A DNA stretch of 64,000 bases, from the NCBI GenBank assembly GCA_004134995.1, contig REGP01000002.1, positions 62,001 through 126,000 of the forward strand. The letters are read 5' to 3'. Position numbers and translations under genes: made by a program. The DNA comes from Oxalobacteraceae bacterium CAVE-383 (GTDB taxonomy: Bacteria; Pseudomonadota; Gammaproteobacteria; Burkholderiales; Burkholderiaceae_D). This document shows, in pieces, positions 61,639-64,000 of this stretch; the stretch's first letter is position 1; each line of letters opens with the position of its first letter. The notes under the pieces were generated by a model, which saw only the letters and a program-made list of their open reading frames with translations, ran no database searches and was not told the origin of the DNA.

Positions 61639-63678
61639 ATGCGCCTGTTCGCCCTGCTTTTTCTCGCTCTGCTGATGTCGGTCTGCCACGCCGCCGAACC
61701 GCGCCGGCAGGATTTATCGGGACGCATGGCAGTGCTGATCGACGCCGGCCGGAAACTGACCCTGGCCGAGGCGGCCGATCCGGCCAATGCGGCGCGCTTC
61801 AGCGCCTTGCCGGGTAATCTCAATCTCGGTTTCACCGATGCCGCGGTATGGCTGCGCTTCGACCTGCAGCGCGGCAACGGCGACGGGCGGCAATGGTGGC
61901 TGGAAGTGCGGCCTTCGGCGCTCGATTACGCCACGCTGTATTCGCCCGACGGGAAAGGCGGCTATACGGCGCGCACCAGCGGCGACAGCCTGCCGTTTTC
62001 GCAGCGCGACATCGCCTATCAATATCCGGTGTTCAAGCTCGATCTGCCGCAGGACCGCAAGCAGACTTTCTATCTGCGCCTGTCGGGCGAGAACCCGATG
62101 TCGGCGCGCCTGATCGTCTGGCAGCCGGGCGCCTTCGCCGAGGCCATCGGCGACGAACGGCTGCTGTACGGCCTGTTGTTCGGCATGCATCTGGCGATGG
62201 TGCTGGCCAGCCTCTGGTTCTGGCAGGCCACGGGCGACGCCACCTATGCGTCGTTCGCCGGCTTCACGCTGTTCGGCATGGCCAGCATTGCCGCTTCGAC
62301 CGGCATGCTGCAGCAATATCTGCTGCCGGACGCGCCCTCCTGGCACGATCCGGTCGCCAGCCTGGTGCAAGTGCTGGGACTGACCTTCGGCGTGCAGTTC
62401 GTAATGCAGTTCGTCGAGGCCTGGCGTTATTTTCCGCGGCTGGCCTCGAAATTCCGCATGGGGCTGTGGGTATATTGCGGGCTGGCCGCGGCGACGGTGG
62501 CGCTGGGCCATTTCAAATGGTTTCTGCCGCTGTTCCAGTTAGTCACCGCCCTGTGCGCGCTGTTGATTCTGGTGCTGGTGCTGGTTCTGGTGGTGCACGG
62601 CCAGCCGCGTGCGCGCTATGTCCTGGCCGGGCTGGCCTTGCTGTCGCTGTCGGGATTGGTAAAGATCCTGACCAACATCGGCGCTCTGCCGCTCAATGTG
62701 CTGACGGAAAACAGCTACCGCATCTGCATGCTGGTGTTTCTGCTGGTGATGAATTACGCCATCAGCCGCCGCTATCAGGAACTGCGGCGCGAGAAGGAAT
62801 CGGCGCAATTCGCCTTGCTGACCGCGGCGCGCGACGCCGAGCACAAGCTGGAGAATCTGGTGGCGCAGCGCACCGGCGATCTGAAACAGGCGATGCAGCA
62901 GGTTGAGCATGCGCTGGTGCTGGAGCGCGTGGTGCAGCGCCAGCAGCATCAGTTCCTGGCCACCATGTCGCACGAAATCCGCACGCCGCTGGCGGTGATC
63001 GATGCGGCCGCGCAAAACCTGGAGCGCGAATTGAACGCGCACGGCACCTCGGCGGTGGCGTTGACCCGGCTTGAAAAAATCCAGCAGGCCGCGCTGCGGC
63101 TGTCGTCGCTGTTCAACGACTACGCCGGCGACGCGCGCTTCGAAGGGCTGGCGCACGGCATCAATCTGCAATGGGTGACGCTGGAGACATTGCTGCGGGA
63201 CGCCGCCGACGCCGGACGCACGCTGGCCAACGGCCATGTATTCCAGGTCGATCCGCTCACCCGGTTCATGCAGGTCTGCTGCGATCCCGACCTGATGCGG
63301 CTGGTGCTGCGCACGCTGGCCGACAATGCCGTGAAATACAGCCCGGCCGGCACGCGCATCGTATTTGGCGGCGAGGGCGACAGCGGCAATGCCGGCAATG
63401 GCGGCAATGAAGGCCGCGGCGCCGGCTGGACCATTTACGTGCGCGATGAAGGCCCCGGCATCGCCGCGGAAGAGCAGAGCCGCATTTTCGAGCAATATTT
63501 CCGCGGCCGCGCCGCCGCGCAACGTCCCGGCACCGGACTCGGCCTGACGCTGGGCCGCCGCCTGACCGAAATGCAGGGCGGCACGCTGACCGTGATCAGC
63601 CGCCCCGGCCAGGGCAGCACCTTCCGGATCTGGCTGCCGCGGCCGGCCGGCGCCGCCGCGGCCGCTTCCTTTTCCTGA
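61639..63678 (+). CDS. 7TMR-DISM sensor histidine kinase
   Basis: The protein has a signal peptide (MRLFALLFLALLMSVCHA), an extracytoplasmic 7TMR-DISMED2-type domain (about 20-165; AVWLRFDLQRGNGD, FYLRLSGENPMSARL), seven membrane helices (about 180-380), a short coiled coil and a kinase core with MSHEIRTPLAVIDAAAQN as H box, LADNAVKYSP as N box and GTGLGLTLGRRL. A Gly/Asn-rich insert (GNAGNGGNEG) interrupts the ATPase domain between N and G1 boxes. The frame opens at TTG 61624; ATG 61639 gives a clean signal peptide. It has no adjacent response regulator within the window unless the truncated gene downstream is one. Confidence 0.9.
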   Translation: MRLFALLFLALLMSVCHAAEPRRQDLSGRMAVLIDAGRKLTLAEAADPANAARFSALPGNLNLGFTDAAVWLRFDLQRGNGDGRQWWLEVRPSALDYATLYSPDGKGGYTARTSGDSLPFSQRDIAYQYPVFKLDLPQDRKQTFYLRLSGENPMSARLIVWQPGAFAEAIGDERLLYGLLFGMHLAMVLASLWFWQATGDATYASFAGFTLFGMASIAASTGMLQQYLLPDAPSWHDPVASLVQVLGLTFGVQFVMQFVEAWRYFPRLASKFRMGLWVYCGLAAATVALGHFKWFLPLFQLVTALCALLILVLVLVLVVHGQPRARYVLAGLALLSLSGLVKILTNIGALPLNVLTENSYRICMLVFLLVMNYAISRRYQELRREKESAQFALLTAARDAEHKLENLVAQRTGDLKQAMQQVEHALVLERVVQRQQHQFLATMSHEIRTPLAVIDAAAQNLERELNAHGTSAVALTRLEKIQQAALRLSSLFNDYAGDARFEGLAHGINLQWVTLETLLRDAADAGRTLANGHVFQVDPLTRFMQVCCDPDLMRLVLRTLADNAVKYSPAGTRIVFGGEGDSGNAGNGGNEGRGAGWTIYVRDEGPGIAAEEQSRIFEQYFRGRAAAQRPGTGLGLTLGRRLTEMQGGTLTVISRPGQGSTFRIWLPRPAGAAAAASFS

Positions 63679-63849
63679 TATTTCCTCTGCGCCGGGTGTT
63701 TCCGCGGCGCATCATTGTGGCGTCATATTTCCCCTTTATATTTTCTGATTGGCAAGATTATTGCTTGGGATTTTGCGGTTTCGCCCGCAATGGGCGGAGC
63801 AGCCGCATAAAAACAATCGCTCCAGTTCAGAAAAGGCAAGGGAAAAGTC

Positions 63850-64000
63850 ATGCAGGACACAGGTTTCATCGAAGAATTACTGCCGTTCATGCCCGGCGTG
63901 GTGCGTTGCGAGCATGCGCTGCAGGAGTTGAACTTCGCCTGGCGCCTGATCGAATCCACCGCGAAGATGGTCTGCCCGCTGGAAGCCAAGACCATTCTGC
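63850..64000 (+). CDS. N-terminal fragment of an unidentified gene (truncated by window end)
   Basis: The frame starts MQDTGFIEELLPFMPGVVRC and runs off the window after 50 residues (AKMVCPLEAKTIL). AAGGGAAAAG precedes the ATG. It lies 171 bases after the 7TMR kinase on the same strand. The visible part is helical and soluble with no signal peptide; no domain can be named. It may be a cytoplasmic signalling partner of the kinase. Confidence 0.55.
   Translation, partial: MQDTGFIEELLPFMPGVVRCEHALQELNFAWRLIESTAKMVCPLEAKTIL

Overview
The window suggests a betaproteobacterium of the Burkholderiales, possibly Oxalobacteraceae. This is inferred from gene content: high-GC core genes, MetR/metE, the periplasmic PaoABC aldehyde oxidoreductase, split CHR3-type ChrA, a chemoreceptor ending in DWETF, and GGDEF-EAL proteins. 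No rRNA, tRNA or CRISPR array was seen, so the taxonomy is tentative.

Bases 1 to about 13,140 are an AT-richer accessory island dominated by defence and conflict genes. It holds a GIY-YIG (T5orf172-type) nuclease, a HEPN-like protein, a possible proteasome-like Ntn hydrolase, and a tightly coupled trio (PIN-GNAT-EVE/PUA-like fusion, ASCH protein, adenylate-kinase-like P-loop protein). Then come a HEPN protein with an intact RNGIVH motif and its unidentified partner, a two-TM potassium-channel-like protein, a Gabija-type pair (OLD nuclease plus short UvrD helicase) and a DUF4238 protein. The right edge carries three copies of TTCTGTGAGAA and a bidirectional terminator.

Bases 13,179-42,300 are mostly core metabolism and transport: PaiB, an NMT1-type binding protein, a tautomerase with divergent LysR regulator, an MFS transporter, a YjjJ/HipH kinase with AT-rich operator-like repeats, paoABC without paoD, a secreted amidase, metR/metE, an RDD membrane protein with thiopurine methyltransferase, a GGDEF-EAL protein coupled to a PhnD-like binding protein, a chemoreceptor, an aldo/keto reductase, LysR/NmrA, and a two-gene chromate transporter. 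Two unannotated structured RNAs are proposed, at 13,928-14,065 and 29,797-29,968. A small AT-rich patch at 29,650-30,640 interrupts the core.

Bases 42,481-64,000 form a signalling and cell-surface block. A LysM-FecR periplasmic protein is followed by a CHASE2-PAS histidine kinase and three OmpR-type response regulators. Next is a 2,551-residue exported protein built of DUF11 and SdrD-B/Cna-B-like repeats, translationally coupled to a 1,532-residue OmpA-domain/beta-barrel protein. A 7TMR-DISM histidine kinase and a truncated gene end the window. The layout suggests that the sensors control or respond to the surface assembly, but that link is inference.
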